A stretch of 64,000 nt of DNA from Bacillota bacterium (GCA_963169565.1 CAUJDI010000063.1:45401-109400); one strand, 5' to 3'; shown: positions 9,381-18,608, counted from the stretch's first letter. Notes: a model not told the origin generated them from the letters alone. Numbers and translations: made by a program.

Positions 9381-10418
9381 ATGCAGGAACGGTTAAGGAT
9401 CCTCAAGGCATCGGCAGAGGCGGCAATTTCGGCCGCTGAAAACGCGGAAACCCTCACAGAGATCAGGCATCAGTACCTTGGGAAAAAGGGCGAACTGACC
9501 CTCATCCTCAAGGAGCTTGGCAGCCTTGACCCGGAGGAGAGAAAACAGATCGGGAAGGCGGCCAATGAGGTCAAGCAGGCCATCACCGACATTTTAGCCC
9601 TGCGGGAAGAAACGCTTGTCGGCGAGGGATCCTGCATCCAGGGAGCGATCGACCTGACGCTGCCCGGCCTTCCCCCGGTTTCAGGCGGGCTGCATCCCGT
9701 TACACAGATGTGCTATGACCTCAACGACGCGTTCCTTTCCCTCGGGTTCGAGGTCTTTTCCGAGGATGAGATCACCAGCGAGAAATATGGCTTTGACAAC
9801 CTGAACTTCCCCCCGGATCATCCTGCGCGGGATACGATGGATACCTATTGGCTGGCAGGCTGTGAAGAGAAGGCCGGGGCCGAGCGGCTCTGCCTGCGGC
9901 CGCATCTGACCGGCGCGAGCGTCAGGTATCTGAAGAAGCACGGCGCGCCTGCCCGCTTCGTTTATCCGGGCAGGGTGTACCGAAACGAGAATACGGACGC
10001 CCGGCATGAACGCGCTTTTTTCCAGTATGAAGCGCTGATCGTCGAGAAGGATTTCGCGTTCGCTTCAGGACAGCTCCTGATGCGCACCATCCTTGAAAAA
10101 GTGTTCGGGAGGGCTGTTGACATCCGCATGAGGGCAGGATTCTTCCCCTTTGTGGAACCGGGGTTTGAGATCGACATGAAATGCCTCGTCTGCGGCGGCA
10201 AGGGATGCAAGGTCTGCAAGCACGTCGGCTGGATCGAGGTGATGCCGGGCGGCACGCCGCATCCAAACGTCCTCAGGGCAGCGGGCCTTGACCCTGATGT
10301 CTGGTCCGGCTTTTACATCAACATCGGCCTGGACCGGCTGGTCATGATGCGCTACGGCGTTGACGACGTACGCCTGTTCCACAGCGGGGACCTCCGCTTC
10401 CTCAGTCAGTTCAGATAA
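9381..10418 (+). CDS. pheS: Phenylalanine-tRNA ligase alpha subunit
   Basis: Catalytic subunit of the class II alpha2-beta2 synthetase that charges tRNA-Phe. 345 residues: an N-terminal coiled coil (about 1-85), class II motif 2 around VYRNENTDARHERAFFQYE, the small CxxCxGxxCxxC zinc-like segment near 270 and motif 3 INIGLDRLVMMRYGVDDVR close to the C-terminus. The ATG follows GGAGGCTGAATC directly after the T-box terminator. pheT begins 12 nt after the stop. Confidence 0.98.
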   Translation: MQERLRILKASAEAAISAAENAETLTEIRHQYLGKKGELTLILKELGSLDPEERKQIGKAANEVKQAITDILALREETLVGEGSCIQGAIDLTLPGLPPVSGGLHPVTQMCYDLNDAFLSLGFEVFSEDEITSEKYGFDNLNFPPDHPARDTMDTYWLAGCEEKAGAERLCLRPHLTGASVRYLKKHGAPARFVYPGRVYRNENTDARHERAFFQYEALIVEKDFAFASGQLLMRTILEKVFGRAVDIRMRAGFFPFVEPGFEIDMKCLVCGGKGCKVCKHVGWIEVMPGGTPHPNVLRAAGLDPDVWSGFYINIGLDRLVMMRYGVDDVRLFHSGDLRFLSQFR

Positions 10419-10430
10419 GGGGGAAAAGAT

Positions 10431-12845
10431 ATGAAGGTTTCGCTCAACTGGCTGCGCCAATATGTAGAGCTCCCCGGGAGCCTGACAATAGATCAGCTTT
10501 GCCATGACCTGACCATGAGAACGGTCGAGGTGGAAGGCGCGGAAAGCCCGGCCAAAGCGCTGGAAGGGATCGCCGCAGGCGTCATCACCGGCATCCAGCC
10601 CCATCCGCAGGCGGACATGCTCAGGGTATGCCAGGTCGACGTCGGCATGCCCGAACCTGCCGTCATCGTTTGCGGCGGGAGCAACGTCCGCATCGGCATG
10701 ACGGTCGCCGTCGCGCTGCCCGGCGCCAGGGTCCGTTGGCACGGGGAAGGCGAGCCGGTCGTCATCAAGCCGACAAAGCTCCGCGGCGTAAAGAGCGGGG
10801 GGATGATCTGCGCGGCGTCTGAAATGGAGCTGGACGGCCTGTTCCCCGAGGGCGGGGAGCATGAGATCCTGGACCTGTCCGATTTCCCCGCGAAGCCGGG
10901 GGATCCTGTCGCCCTGGTGCTGGGCCTTGATGATATCGTGCTTGAGATCGACAACAAATCCCTGACCAATCGCCCGGACCTCTGGGGGCATTACGGGATC
11001 GCCAGGGAACTTTCCGCCATCTATGCCTGCCCCCTGAAACCGCTGCCCGCCTTTGTCAGGCCGAACGGACTGCCGGAGTATCCCGTGAGCATCCTCAGCA
11101 CGCAAAGATGCCGCCGCTATGCCGGCCTGGTCTATGAAGGCCTCGATAATGCCCTCTCCCCTTACTGGCTGAGGCTGGCGCTGTGGACCGCGGGGGTGCG
11201 CCCCATCAGCAGCCTGGTGGACATCACCAACTACACCATGCTGGCCGTCGGGCAGCCGACGCATGGATTTGACCGGAACAGTGTCCGCCGTGAGATCATC
11301 GTCCGCAACGCCCGCAGCGGCGAGCAGCTGACTTTGCTGGACGGGCAGACGCTGAAACTGACGCCGGAGGACCTGGTGATCTGCGATACGGAAGAGCCCG
11401 TCGCCCTGGCGGGCATCATGGGCGGACAGAGGGACTCCATCCTCGAAGACACAGGCGAAATGCTGCTGGAAATCGCCAACTTTGAGCCGATCGGCATCCG
11501 CCGCAGCGCGGGCCGCTTCCAGATCCGCACGGAGTCCGCCATCCGCAATGAAAAGGGGCTTGACCCCCAGCGGGTCGACCTGGCGATGACGGTGGCGGAC
11601 GGCCTGATCCGCAAGCTTTATCCCGAAGCGAAACTGACCGCCTTCACCGACAGGTATCCGGTCAGGGCCGAGGAACTGAAGATCCATGTCAAGCCGGACT
11701 GGCTCAGCACCCGGCTTGGCAGGGAGCTTGGCCTCCAGCAGATCAGCGGCCTGCTCACGCCGCTGGGATTTGATATCATGAGGGAGTCTGACGGGCTGAG
11801 CGTCACCGTCCCTTCCTGGCGCGCGACCGGGGACATCAAGTACCAGGATGACATTCTGGAAGAGGTCGCCCGGATGATCGGCTACGACCAGTTTGATTTC
11901 ATCCCGCCGGCCGTTCTGCTCACCGGGGCCGTCAGTCAGCCCAGGGTGCTGCTGGAGAGAAGGATCCGCGAGTACCTCTCCTTCCAGTGCGGCATGCAGG
12001 AAGTCTTCACCTATCCCTGGGTGAGCCGGAAATACATTGCCGCCGCCGGCATCCAGCCGGAAAACTGCCTGCAGTTGGCCACGCCGCCCTCGCCGGATAC
12101 CGCCTGCCTGCGGCCGTCGCTGGTTCCGGGGCTGTTGGCGACCGCGGCGCTGAATATGAAATATTTCGATGATTTCAGCATCTATGAGATGACCCAGGTC
12201 TTCGCCCAGGGCAGCACCCATCCAAGCGAGGCGGGCGAATCCCTCCCCTTGCAGCGTAAATTCCTCGCCGCGGGCTTTGTCGGCGCGGACCCGAGGACCC
12301 TGTTCAGGACGGCAAAGGGTGTCCTTGAGTGTCTCCCCCGCGCCGTGATGGCCGAGCCCTTGAGCTTTGAGCAAAGGGATAAACCAGACTGGGCCGATCA
12401 GAAAGCATGGCTGAACATCCTGTTGAGCGGGGAGGTCATCGGTTCCCTGGGGATCGTTGCCCGAAAAACTGCCCGTGCTGCGGACATGAAGAGGGGGCAG
12501 ATGGCGCTGTTTGAGATCAATGCCGACATGATCCTTCCCCTGCCTTCCCGCAGCAACAAGTTTGAAAGTCTGCCCCTGTATCCCCTGGTGGAGCAGGATT
12601 TCTCCGTGACCCTTGACGAGAGCGTCTCCTGGGAGCGGATCACCGCCCTGATCCAGGGATACGTGAAGAGCATCGGCTTCATTGAGGAATACAGGGGGAA
12701 ACAGATCCCGGAGGGGAAAAAGTCCATCATGTTCCGGGTCCGCTTCGGCTCAGAAGCGGGGACGATGACAGCCGCGCAGATCGATGAGAAGATGCGCAGC
12801 ATCATCAAGAAACTGGGCAGCCTGGGCGGCGAGGTCCGCAGATGA
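10431..12845 (+). CDS. pheT: Phenylalanine-tRNA ligase beta subunit
   Basis: Editing and tRNA-binding subunit. 804 residues, full length, in the usual order: EMAP-type tRNA-binding domain (about 40-150), B3/B4 editing domain (about 210-385), B5 domain (about 400-475), a catalytic-like core, and the C-terminal FDX-ACB anticodon-binding domain (from about 710, YPLVEQDFSVTLDE). GGGGGAAAAGAT precedes the ATG. Cotranscribed with pheS under the T-box. Confidence 0.98.
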   Translation: MKVSLNWLRQYVELPGSLTIDQLCHDLTMRTVEVEGAESPAKALEGIAAGVITGIQPHPQADMLRVCQVDVGMPEPAVIVCGGSNVRIGMTVAVALPGARVRWHGEGEPVVIKPTKLRGVKSGGMICAASEMELDGLFPEGGEHEILDLSDFPAKPGDPVALVLGLDDIVLEIDNKSLTNRPDLWGHYGIARELSAIYACPLKPLPAFVRPNGLPEYPVSILSTQRCRRYAGLVYEGLDNALSPYWLRLALWTAGVRPISSLVDITNYTMLAVGQPTHGFDRNSVRREIIVRNARSGEQLTLLDGQTLKLTPEDLVICDTEEPVALAGIMGGQRDSILEDTGEMLLEIANFEPIGIRRSAGRFQIRTESAIRNEKGLDPQRVDLAMTVADGLIRKLYPEAKLTAFTDRYPVRAEELKIHVKPDWLSTRLGRELGLQQISGLLTPLGFDIMRESDGLSVTVPSWRATGDIKYQDDILEEVARMIGYDQFDFIPPAVLLTGAVSQPRVLLERRIREYLSFQCGMQEVFTYPWVSRKYIAAAGIQPENCLQLATPPSPDTACLRPSLVPGLLATAALNMKYFDDFSIYEMTQVFAQGSTHPSEAGESLPLQRKFLAAGFVGADPRTLFRTAKGVLECLPRAVMAEPLSFEQRDKPDWADQKAWLNILLSGEVIGSLGIVARKTARAADMKRGQMALFEINADMILPLPSRSNKFESLPLYPLVEQDFSVTLDESVSWERITALIQGYVKSIGFIEEYRGKQIPEGKKSIMFRVRFGSEAGTMTAAQIDEKMRSIIKKLGSLGGEVRR

Positions 12846-12886
12846 CCGGCTTCATCATCAGATAGGAACAGATCCCATCAACCGGC

Positions 12887-12916
12887 AAGCCGCCCCGGCA
12901 GAGGCGGCTTGTTTAT
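12887..12916 (+). terminator. Terminator after pheT
   Basis: AAGCCGCC (12887-12894) pairs with GGCGGCTT (12903-12910), followed by GTTTATT. The convergent punA gene ends at 12935, so it may also serve that strand. Confidence 0.75.
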
Positions 12917-12934
12917 TCAATTTTTTCTCCCTGC

Positions 12935-13771
12935 TCAGATGTTCAGGCTTTGCGCTTCGGGCAGCGTATCGATCACGGCGTCCATCAGCTTTTTGAAGGT
13001 TCCCTTCACCGCCTCGCCGGCCGCCAGCACTTCCTCATGGTTAATGGGAGCGTCCAGGATCCCTGCCGCCATGTTGGTAACGCTGCTGATCCCAAGCACC
13101 CGCATCCCGCAGTGCCTGGCGACGATGGTCTCCGGCACCGTGGACATCCCCACCAGGTCCGCTCCCAGGATGCGCACCATCCGGATCTCCGCCGGGGTTT
13201 CAAAGCAGGGGCCGTTCATCCAGCAGTAAATGCCGCTCTTGACGTCGATCCCGAGTTTCTGCCCCTCCCTTACGGCAATGCGCCTTAATTCAGGATCATA
13301 GGCGAAGGTCATGTCGGGAAAGCGGGGGCCGAAATGATCAAGGTTCCTGCCCCTTAAGGGATTGCGTCCGGACAGGTTGATAAAATCCTCAAGCACGACC
13401 AGGTCTCCGGGCCGGTATCCCTCATTGACTGCCCCTGCGGCATTGGTGATGATCAGGGTCTTCACCCCCAACAGGCTCATCACGCGCACCGGCAGGGTGA
13501 CCTTGTCCATGCTGTACCCTTCATAGCTGTGAAACCTGCCCGACATCACCAGCACCCGTTTGTCCCTGACCGTGCCGACCACGAACTTCCCCGCGTGGCC
13601 CGGAACCGTGGAAACAGGAAAGGAGGGGATCTCGGCATAATTGATTTCTGAAGGCTCCATCAGCTGCTCCTCATACCCTCCCAGGCCGCTGCCCAGGATG
13701 ACCGCGACCTCCGCCGGTCCGCAGCTGTTCAAAACGGCGTTTGCCGCCTTCCTGATGCTTTTCATGTCCAT
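12935..13771 (-). CDS. punA: Purine-nucleoside phosphorylase (PNP class I)
   Basis: Phosphorolysis of inosine/guanosine and their deoxy forms. 278 residues, matching the trimeric PNP class: VAVILGSGLGG near the N-terminus, FPVSTVPGHAGKFV, MSGRFHSYEGY, TNAAGAVN, MNGPCFETPAEIRM and VGMSTVPETIVARHCGM are all present. The ATG at 13769-13771 overlaps the deoB stop by one base; a TTG one codon earlier would extend the overlap to 4 bp. Downstream partner of deoB in a nucleoside-salvage operon. Confidence 0.96.
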   Translation of the reverse strand: MDMKSIRKAANAVLNSCGPAEVAVILGSGLGGYEEQLMEPSEINYAEIPSFPVSTVPGHAGKFVVGTVRDKRVLVMSGRFHSYEGYSMDKVTLPVRVMSLLGVKTLIITNAAGAVNEGYRPGDLVVLEDFINLSGRNPLRGRNLDHFGPRFPDMTFAYDPELRRIAVREGQKLGIDVKSGIYCWMNGPCFETPAEIRMVRILGADLVGMSTVPETIVARHCGMRVLGISSVTNMAAGILDAPINHEEVLAAGEAVKGTFKKLMDAVIDTLPEAQSLNI

Positions 13772-14943
13772 CAAGATAAATCCTCCAGTTCCTTCATGAA
13801 AGAGTCCGCGCCGTAGCGTGCCGCCAGTCCAAAGTATTCAGCGATCGTCGCGGCGACGTCCGCGAAAGTTCCACGGTCACCCAGATGCAAGTGACGCTTC
13901 GCTCCCCTCCGCCAGGCGAGCAGGGGCGCGTATTCCCGGGTGTGGTCTGTGCCGCGGAAGGTCGGATCGCACCCGTGGTCCGCCGTGATCAGAAGCAGGT
14001 CGCCCTCCCCCATTTTGGACAGGAGTTCGGGCACAGCAGCGTCAAAATCCGCCAGGGCTTCCGCGTAGCTCCTTACGTCCCTGCGATGGCCGTACACCAT
14101 GTCAAAATCAACCAGGTTGACAAAGAGCAGGCCGTTGAAGTCCCGGTCAAGGAATTTCATCATCGCCGCCATGCAGGCCCTGTTCCCCGCGGCATGGTCG
14201 CTTTCGGTGATGCCGCGGCCCGCGAAGATGTCCTCGATCTTTCCCACGCCGATCACGTCATGCCCGGCGGCCTTGAGGTCATCCAGGATCGTCCTCCCGG
14301 TCGGCTCCAGCGAGAAATCCTTCCGCGCCGCCGTCCGCTTGAACGCTCCGGCCCCCTCTCCCTCGAATGGACGCGCGATCACCCGGCCGACGGCGAGGTC
14401 CCCGGTGAGCATGGTACGGGCGGTCCTGCACATCTCATAGAGATGTTTATTTGAAATGATCTTTTCATTCGCCGCGATCTGAAAGACGGAATCCGCGGAG
14501 GTGTACACGATGGGGAACCCGGTGCGCAGATGCTCCTCACCCAGTTCATCAAGGATGGCCGTTCCGCTGGCCGCTTTGTTCCCGATGGTTTTCCGGCCGA
14601 TCGCTTTTTCATACCGTTTGATGAAATCAACAGGGAATCCATCGGGGAAGGTCGGGAAAGGCTTTGCGGTCCAAAGCCCCGCGATCTCCCAATGCCCGGT
14701 CGTCGTATCCTTGCCCGCTGAGCGCTCCGCGAGCCTTGCGCTCAGGCCCCTCGCATTCTGATGCGGCGGCAGTCCGCTCTGGCTGATGTGGCCCAGACCA
14801 AGGCGCTCCAGGTTGGGCAGTCGCAGGCCGGTCGCGCGAACAGTATTCCCGATGGTATTGGCCCCCTCGTCCCCATAGGCGGCCGCATCCGGCAGCGAAC
14901 CCGCACCCACGGAATCCAGGACGATCAGCAGCACTCTTCTCAT
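13771..14943 (-). CDS. deoB: Phosphopentomutase
   Basis: Interconverts (deoxy)ribose 1- and 5-phosphate, feeding PNP products into sugar metabolism. 390 residues with the alkaline-phosphatase-fold metal ligands: IVLDSVGAGSLPDA at the N-terminus, DTTTGHWE, VDFDMVYGHRRD and LLITADHGCDPTFRGTDHTRE. GGAGGGTGACAT precedes the ATG. Operon with punA; its promoter is in the 100-nt gap to the divergent methyltransferase gene. Confidence 0.97.
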   Translation of the reverse strand: MRRVLLIVLDSVGAGSLPDAAAYGDEGANTIGNTVRATGLRLPNLERLGLGHISQSGLPPHQNARGLSARLAERSAGKDTTTGHWEIAGLWTAKPFPTFPDGFPVDFIKRYEKAIGRKTIGNKAASGTAILDELGEEHLRTGFPIVYTSADSVFQIAANEKIISNKHLYEMCRTARTMLTGDLAVGRVIARPFEGEGAGAFKRTAARKDFSLEPTGRTILDDLKAAGHDVIGVGKIEDIFAGRGITESDHAAGNRACMAAMMKFLDRDFNGLLFVNLVDFDMVYGHRRDVRSYAEALADFDAAVPELLSKMGEGDLLLITADHGCDPTFRGTDHTREYAPLLAWRRGAKRHLHLGDRGTFADVAATIAEYFGLAARYGADSFMKELEDLS

Positions 14944-14961
14944 ATGTCACCCTCCGCGTGT

Positions 14962-14990
14962 ATCATAGCGGTTCCCGCGGATTTGAACAA
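14962..14990 (-). promoter_or_regulatory. Sigma-A-type promoter for deoB-punA
   Basis: Minus strand TTGTTC (14985-14990), 17-nt spacer, TATGAT (14962-14967). Transcription would start near 14955, about 12 nt ahead of the deoB start. Confidence 0.55.
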
Positions 14991-15043
14991 GGGTTATGCA
15001 AAAACGGAAGAAAGAGTATACTCTATGTCCGTGAGGTGAACTG

Positions 15044-16150
15044 ATGGAATTTATCGCATCTTCAGCCTTCGGTCTGGAAGGCATCGTCAAAAAGGAACTG
15101 GCTGATCTTGGGATCAATGCCGTTGGCGAGCAGGGCGGCGCAAGATTTTCAACGGATATGGCGGGCGCGTTCAAAGCCAATCTCTGGCTGGACTGCACCG
15201 ACAGGGTCCTTCTGATCCTGAAGGAAGGAAAAGTCTTCAGCTTTCAGGAACTGTTCGATTTCGTCCAATCAGTCAGTTGGGAGGATGTCCTTCCGCGGAA
15301 CGCCTCGTTCCCGGTCAACGGCAATTGCGTGCGCAGCAAACTGATGAGCGTGAGCGATTGCCAAAGCATCACCAAGAAGGCGATCGTGGAGCGGCTCAGG
15401 CGAAAGTACCGCACAGACTGGTTCCCGGAAAACGGATCCAAATACCAGGTATCCATCACGATCCACAACGATTCGGCACGCCTGACGCTGGATACCTCCG
15501 GCGAAGCGCTCAACAGGAGGGGGTACCGCACCTGGGTCGGCGAAGCCCCCATCAGAGAGACCCTGGCCGCCGCGCTGGTGCGCCTCTCCCCCTGGCAGCC
15601 AGGTCAAACGCTGTACGATCCCTGCTGCGGGACGGGCACGCTGCTGATCGAGGCTGCCTTTCTGGCGTCTCACAGAGCGCCGGGCTTGAAGAGGGCCTTT
15701 GCGATGGAGGACTGGGCCATCACAGATCAGTCTTCCTGCCGGGAGATCCGAAATGAAGCGCAGAAGCGTTTTACACCTGACAGTATCGGGAGTATTTTCG
15801 GCAGCGACATTGACCCGGATGCGCTGGCGCTGTGCGGGAAACACATAGCGCAAGCCGGCTTGCCCGGCCTGATCCAGGTGAAGCGGATGGACCTGCGCGA
15901 CGTCAGGCTGCCAGATCACAGCCCCTGCTTTCTGACCAACCCGCCGTATGGGGAGCGTCTGGGTGACCGGAAAAAGTCAGCGGCGATCGCAGCGGTGCTG
16001 GGAGATATGCTTAGGAAGCACCCTGGCTCTGCCCTGTGCGTCATCACAGCCGACCCCGCATTTGAGCAGCACGCAAAAAGCCGCGCCGTATCGCGCAGAA
16101 GGCTGTACAACGGGCGGCTGGAATGCGAGTTTATCGTATTGCGCGGTTGA
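15044..16150 (+). CDS. THUMP-domain class I SAM-dependent RNA methyltransferase (RlmL/YpsC-like)
   Basis: Probably an N2-guanine methyltransferase of 23S rRNA. 368 residues: N-terminal THUMP RNA-binding domain (about 1-155), then a Rossmann methyltransferase with the SAM loop DPCCGTGTLLIEAA near 190-205, FGSDID near 250, and the catalytic NPPYGERL motif near 302. This is the single-domain form found in Firmicutes, without the second methyltransferase of E. coli RlmKL. The ATG follows GTGAGGTGAACTG. A TATACT box at 15017-15022 is a plausible -10. The gene ends 7 nt from the convergent rimI. Confidence 0.9.
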   Translation: MEFIASSAFGLEGIVKKELADLGINAVGEQGGARFSTDMAGAFKANLWLDCTDRVLLILKEGKVFSFQELFDFVQSVSWEDVLPRNASFPVNGNCVRSKLMSVSDCQSITKKAIVERLRRKYRTDWFPENGSKYQVSITIHNDSARLTLDTSGEALNRRGYRTWVGEAPIRETLAAALVRLSPWQPGQTLYDPCCGTGTLLIEAAFLASHRAPGLKRAFAMEDWAITDQSSCREIRNEAQKRFTPDSIGSIFGSDIDPDALALCGKHIAQAGLPGLIQVKRMDLRDVRLPDHSPCFLTNPPYGERLGDRKKSAAIAAVLGDMLRKHPGSALCVITADPAFEQHAKSRAVSRRRLYNGRLECEFIVLRG

Positions 16151-16157
16151 CCCGAGG

Positions 16158-16652
16158 CTACTCGATCAGGGTCTCCGCCTCCGTAAACCCTTCCTGGGTC
16201 TCAGGCAGGCGGTCGCAGACCATCAGCCACGCGTCCTCGCCGTTGTCCTCATAATATTTCTTCCGCACTGATACCTGAATAAAGCCGAGCGAGCGGTACA
16301 GCGCGATGGCCGCCTGGTTGCTGACCCGCACTTCCAGGGTCATATACCGCACGCCGAGATTGGCCGCGTACTGCATCAACTCCCGCATCAGCATGCGGCC
16401 GATCCCTTTCCCCCGCTCAGCGCTTCTGACCGCCACGTTGGTGATGTGCCCCTCATCCAGGATGACGTGCGCCCCCGCGAACCCCAGTATCTGCCCGTCA
16501 CATTCAGCGACAAGATACCGCGCGACGGGGTTGACCGTCATCTCTGACTGGAAATCAGCAATCGGCCAGGGGTGCGCAAAGGTCTCCGCCTCAATGCGCG
16601 CTGCGTCCGGCGCGTCAGCGACAGTCATCCGGCGGATCTTAAGCCCTTCCAT
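16158..16652 (-). CDS. rimI: Ribosomal protein S18-alanine N-acetyltransferase
   Basis: GNAT enzyme, 164 residues. It shows the acetyl-CoA loop RSAERGKGIGRMLM and the RimI-type segment LEVRVSNQAAIALYRSLGF. The family acetylates the N-terminus of S18; in Firmicutes it is usually linked to tsaB/tsaD as here. Its start overlaps the end of tsaB by 14 nt. Last gene of the FMN-riboswitch operon. Confidence 0.93.
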   Translation of the reverse strand: MEGLKIRRMTVADAPDAARIEAETFAHPWPIADFQSEMTVNPVARYLVAECDGQILGFAGAHVILDEGHITNVAVRSAERGKGIGRMLMRELMQYAANLGVRYMTLEVRVSNQAAIALYRSLGFIQVSVRKKYYEDNGEDAWLMVCDRLPETQEGFTEAETLIE

Positions 16653-17328
16653 CTTTTTGATTCCTCAGGCGTTCCGCCTGCGGGGCGCGCAGGTACAGCG
16701 GCAGGAGCTGCCCGGGCTCCACCGCGCTGTGCCGTTTTTCATATCCGATGAGCGCGGCGGGCGCCGCGCCCGGCAGGACGAGATGGGAGGGGGCAAACAT
16801 GGCGCGATCCCCCAGTTTTGAGATGATCCCGTTTCTGCTGACGCCCATGCCGTCCCCCAGGAAATAGAACCACTTGCCGTATTCAGAGACCTTTTCCAGA
16901 TACTCATCCAGCTTCATGGCAACGTCCGGAAACAGACGCTGGCCGTTGATGAATGCAGCGCCATAGACCTGGCCGGCACGCGCGTCGCGGATCGGACAGA
17001 CGACCGTATCCGGGAGAAACACACTCGCGGCCATCGCCTCCAGCGCGTTGACAGGCACGCACAGAATGCCCAGTCCGCGCGCCATGCCCTGCGCCGCGGC
17101 GACGCCGATGCGGACCCCGGTGAAGGATCCCGGCCCGACGACCACAGTCAGCAGTCCAACGTCCGCCAAAGCTTTTCCTGACTTGTCCAAAGCCTCTTCC
17201 ACCATGGGCATCAGGCTGACGGAATGGGTCAGTTTATTGACCGCGCGCGCCTCATACAGCAGCGATTCATCCTCGCAGACAGCGACGCTGCAGACAGGTC
17301 CGGAGGTGTCCATCGCAAGGTTCAGCAT
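16639..17328 (-). CDS. tsaB: tRNA threonylcarbamoyladenosine biosynthesis protein TsaB
   Basis: Non-catalytic partner of TsaD in t6A37 formation. 229 residues with the ASKHA-type start NLAMDTSGPVCSVAV, the HS motif in LTHSVSLMPMVEEAL and VVVGPGSFTGVRIG. Overlaps tsaE by 7 nt. TsaD itself is not in this window. Confidence 0.95.
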   Translation of the reverse strand: MLNLAMDTSGPVCSVAVCEDESLLYEARAVNKLTHSVSLMPMVEEALDKSGKALADVGLLTVVVGPGSFTGVRIGVAAAQGMARGLGILCVPVNALEAMAASVFLPDTVVCPIRDARAGQVYGAAFINGQRLFPDVAMKLDEYLEKVSEYGKWFYFLGDGMGVSRNGIISKLGDRAMFAPSHLVLPGAAPAALIGYEKRHSAVEPGQLLPLYLRAPQAERLRNQKDGRA

Positions 17329-17798
17329 TCATCCCGCTCCATATCGATTTCTGCCGGAAAGTCAAGGTACCTGAAGCGTCCGCGGGGCAGGAAGGTGATC
17401 CTGCGGTCGTTCTCATCCAACGGCTGCAGCAGCACTTCCAGGCAGTCCGGCGGCAGGAGCTCAGGCGCACGCTCATGCCATTCGATCAGGGTCAGGCTGT
17501 CTCCCCCCACATACTCATCAAGGCCGGCGGCATACAACTCCTCCGCGTCATTGATCCTGTACCAGTCAAAATGGTGAAGCGGGAATCTGTCTGTTTGGTA
17601 AACGTTCAATAAAGTGAACGTCGGGCTCGTCAGGGCAGTCATGATCTTAAGCCCCAGCGCGACGCCCCGGGCAAACTCGCTCTTCCCCGCGCCAAGCGGA
17701 CCGGTCAGCAGGACAACGTCCCCGGCGCGCAGCCCTTGAGCCAGCCTCTGCCCAAGCTGCCGCGTCTCAGCCTTTGACTTTGTGACGTACTGCAGCAT
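17322..17798 (-). CDS. tsaE: tRNA threonylcarbamoyladenosine biosynthesis ATPase TsaE
   Basis: P-loop ATPase of the TsaBDE complex. Walker A GPLGAGKSEFARG near residue 35, SPTFTLLNVY, HFDWYRINDAEEL and the LIEWHE motif are all present. I place the start at the ATG 17796-17798 (158 residues), 4-5 nt after GGAG and inside the 3' end of ribU (32-nt overlap); an ATG four codons earlier is also possible. Confidence 0.95.
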   Translation of the reverse strand: MLQYVTKSKAETRQLGQRLAQGLRAGDVVLLTGPLGAGKSEFARGVALGLKIMTALTSPTFTLLNVYQTDRFPLHHFDWYRINDAEELYAAGLDEYVGGDSLTLIEWHERAPELLPPDCLEVLLQPLDENDRRITFLPRGRFRYLDFPAEIDMERDEC

Positions 17799-18381
17799 CT
17801 TTCTCCGCATCTTGCTCAGCTTCTTTCAATATCACGGACAGCCGTTTATACAGCGCAAAAGCGACCGCGCTGTTGAGCAGGGCTTTGATCAGGTTGAACG
17901 GCGCGATCGCCCCGAACAGGTAGCCGTTCAGGCTCATGCCCATGCCCTGCATCACCCCGATAAAATTGGACCCAAAGAAGGTCGGCAGAAGGATAAAGCG
18001 GTTGGAGATGATGCCCGCGATGATCATCAGCAGGGACCCGATGCCCATGCCGGTGAGCGCGCTGCGCCTGGTCCGGCTTTTCTGATAAATTAACGTGGGC
18101 GGCATCAGGAATGCAATCCCGACGATCAGGTTCGCCAGCTCGCCAACCATGCCGGTCGTGCCGCCCAGTATATGGACCGCGTTGGTGATCAGCAGGGCGA
18201 TCATCAGCATGACAGGACCGCAGGAAAAGCCCAGCAGCAGCAGGGGGGTAAAGGAGAAATCCAGCTTGAGCCAGGGTGCGAAGAAAGCCAGCGGGATCTC
18301 CGGGATATAGCTGAGGATGATGGCCAGCGCAGTCATCAGGGCTGCGTAGGTCATGGTGACCGTTCGATTCTTGCCCGGCAT
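17767..18381 (-). CDS. ribU: Riboflavin ECF transporter S component (RibU-like)
   Basis: Six-helix substrate-binding subunit of an energy-coupling-factor importer, 204 residues. The hydrophobic profile, the start TYAALMTALAIILSYIPEIP and the preceding FMN riboswitch together identify riboflavin as substrate. The ATG follows AGGAGGGCTTCACC just after the riboswitch terminator. The ECF ATPases and T component are not in the window, so a shared ECF module elsewhere must energise it. Confidence 0.92.
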   Translation of the reverse strand: MPGKNRTVTMTYAALMTALAIILSYIPEIPLAFFAPWLKLDFSFTPLLLLGFSCGPVMLMIALLITNAVHILGGTTGMVGELANLIVGIAFLMPPTLIYQKSRTRRSALTGMGIGSLLMIIAGIISNRFILLPTFFGSNFIGVMQGMGMSLNGYLFGAIAPFNLIKALLNSAVAFALYKRLSVILKEAEQDAEKDAAVRHKVKG

Positions 18382-18395
18382 GGTGAAGCCCTCCT

Positions 18396-18431
18396 AAAAA
18401 ACGATTCGCCCCAAGCGGTGCGGTGGGGCGA
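18396..18431 (-). terminator. Expression-platform terminator of the FMN riboswitch
   Basis: Minus strand TCGCCCCA (18424-18431) pairs with TGGGGCGA (18406-18413), followed by a T-run (18396-18401). It sits between aptamer and ribU SD. Confidence 0.85.
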
Positions 18432-18452
18432 GTTCATTTGGCGTCCACGCCT

Positions 18453-18558
18453 GTCTTCTCTCATCCAGACTGTACTGTCGGCCATGGAATCTCACCATGT
18501 CAGCTGTTAGGCTCGCGGGCTTTACCGCCGGTGGGGAATCTCACCCCGCCCCGAAGAC
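18453..18558 (-). promoter_or_regulatory. FMN riboswitch (RFN element) aptamer
   Basis: The minus strand shows the conserved RFN blocks: GGGGCGGGGTGAGATTCCCC, ACCGGCGGTAAAGCCCGCGA, GCTGACATGGTGAGATTCCA and GACAGTACAGTCTGGATGAG. The closing stem is GTCTTC (18553-18558) with GAAGAC (18453-18458). FMN binding should favour the downstream terminator and shut down ribU and the cotranscribed tsaE-tsaB-rimI. Confidence 0.97.
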
Positions 18559-18579
18559 GCTTGGTTTTCAATTGAATTC

Positions 18580-18608
18580 ATCGTATCACAACGCGTTCTG
18601 AGCGTCAA
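18580..18608 (-). promoter_or_regulatory. Sigma-A-type promoter for the FMN-riboswitch operon
   Basis: Minus strand TTGACG (18603-18608), 17-nt spacer, TACGAT (18580-18585). Transcription would start about 15 nt before the aptamer. The -35 box overlaps the last codons of galK. Confidence 0.65.

Noticed and set aside
10065..12374. Long open frame of 769 codons on the minus strand
   Set aside because: It lies wholly antisense to pheS and pheT, which have full-length, recognisable products; the frame is a by-product of high GC codon use.
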